Below, in pieces: positions 63,615 to 64,000 of a stretch of DNA of 64,000 bases; the first letter of the stretch is position 1; each line of letters begins with the position of its first letter. Below the pieces are notes generated by a model. The model had not been told where the DNA came from. It saw nothing but the letters and a program-made list of their open reading frames with translations, and made no database searches. The stretch is from Petaurus breviceps papuanus. Its lineage: Eukaryota > Chordata > Mammalia > Diprotodontia > Petauridae. Where the stretch lies: assembly GCA_028583685.1 (NCBI GenBank), contig JAMXIF010000003.1, positions 71,551,925 through 71,615,924 of the forward strand. Direction: 5' to 3'. A program made the translations under genes and the position numbers.

Positions 63615-64000
63615 TGAGTTTTCCAGACAAGATGGCTACCTGAATGAAGGTAAGCAGTCTAGCTTCCAAATACCTATTTTAGAAGAAAAAAAAAACTAAG
63701 GACAAGACCAAATAATGATCAAGAAATCCATTGAAAAACTATAAGTGGTTTGATCAACCACAGAACTACATAGTCAATTCTGCTCAGGAAAGAATGCTTG
63801 TTAGAAAAGGGGCAGAGGTAACTATATCTTACAAAGTTCCATTCAGAGGCAGCAACAGTAAAGAGTTTCCCTAAGAAACCTCCAGTGTGGTTGAAAACCC
63901 ACAGAATGAGCCTTGAAAGAAAACGGATATGACTATATGCAGTTGTGGCAAGGCAGTACTCATATCTCAGAAGAGGGAAGTCAGCACTAGGTACAAGACC
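63615..64000 (+). mobile_element. L1 LINE 5' UTR, cut by the window edge
   Basis: From ttttccagacaagatggcta the text follows the marsupial L1 5' end (gcagtctagcttccaaatac, acaagaccaaataatgatca). The opening AAGATGGC is a YY1-type site, as at the start of mammalian L1 5' UTRs. It extends past 64000, so this may be a long or full-length copy. Confidence 0.65.

Overview
The window is nuclear DNA from a marsupial. It is AT-rich and dense in retroposons. The evidence is the set of young repeats: tRNA-derived SINEs of the WALLSI/WSINE kind (ending in ccttgggcaagtcacttaa then ccccaattgcc), MAR1-type SINEs, marsupial-type L1 and RTE LINEs, an ERV-L-like fossil provirus with related solo LTRs, and older L2, CR1/L3, CORE-SINE (MIR/THER1-like) and hAT remnants. 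I cannot fix the species. The SINE set looks more like an Australasian marsupial than an opossum, but that is inference.

The only host gene I can support is ASPH (aspartate beta-hydroxylase / junctin / junctate / humbug), on the minus strand, so its 5' side lies to the right. Eleven internal coding exons run from 60146 down to 15482: 60054-60146, 55393-55467, 51076-51204, 48135-48176, 47864-47920, 47159-47215, 46685-46717, 41361-41402, 38926-38961, 37746-37790 and 15482-15523. All are multiples of three and all begin and end in phase 1, so each could be skipped without breaking the frame. Together they encode 217 residues of the acidic, Glu-rich lumenal stalk that follows the EF-hand-like segment and precedes the catalytic region. 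Exons for the cytosolic tail, membrane anchor and EF hand lie beyond the right edge. The TPR and hydroxylase exons lie beyond the left edge.

Inside the 22-kb intron between the last two of these exons lies an alternative terminal exon at about 21800-23640. It adds only Asp-Thr-stop, as in the short junctate/humbug isoforms, and then about 1.8 kb of repeat-free 3' UTR. So one splice choice in this window decides between the hydroxylase (join to 15523) and the non-catalytic calcium-handling protein (end at 23640).

The rest is intron. 1-5430 is a pile of L1 pieces in both orientations with SINE insertions. 5806-7440 and 18305-19140 hold two copies of a long unnamed dispersed repeat. 8.0-9.0 kb holds nested CORE-SINEs with a 7SL RNA retrocopy. 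10.4-11.5 kb is an L1 3' end split by a solo LTR. 25.0-29.4 kb is L1 then RTE, antisense. 34373-37275 is a broken ERV-L-like provirus, and 41435-42026 a second solo LTR. 39.6-45.0 kb is CR1/L2 relics. 56.5-57.05 kb is a possible further LTR. The right edge enters the 5' UTR of another L1.

The most notable non-gene observation is a dimeric tRNA-derived SINE found three times (30181-30490 minus, 33330-33642 plus, 37304-37608 plus). Each copy has the same head-to-tail junction without an internal A tail, the same left/right diagnostic differences, and a single flanking target-site duplication, so the dimer itself is the mobile unit.
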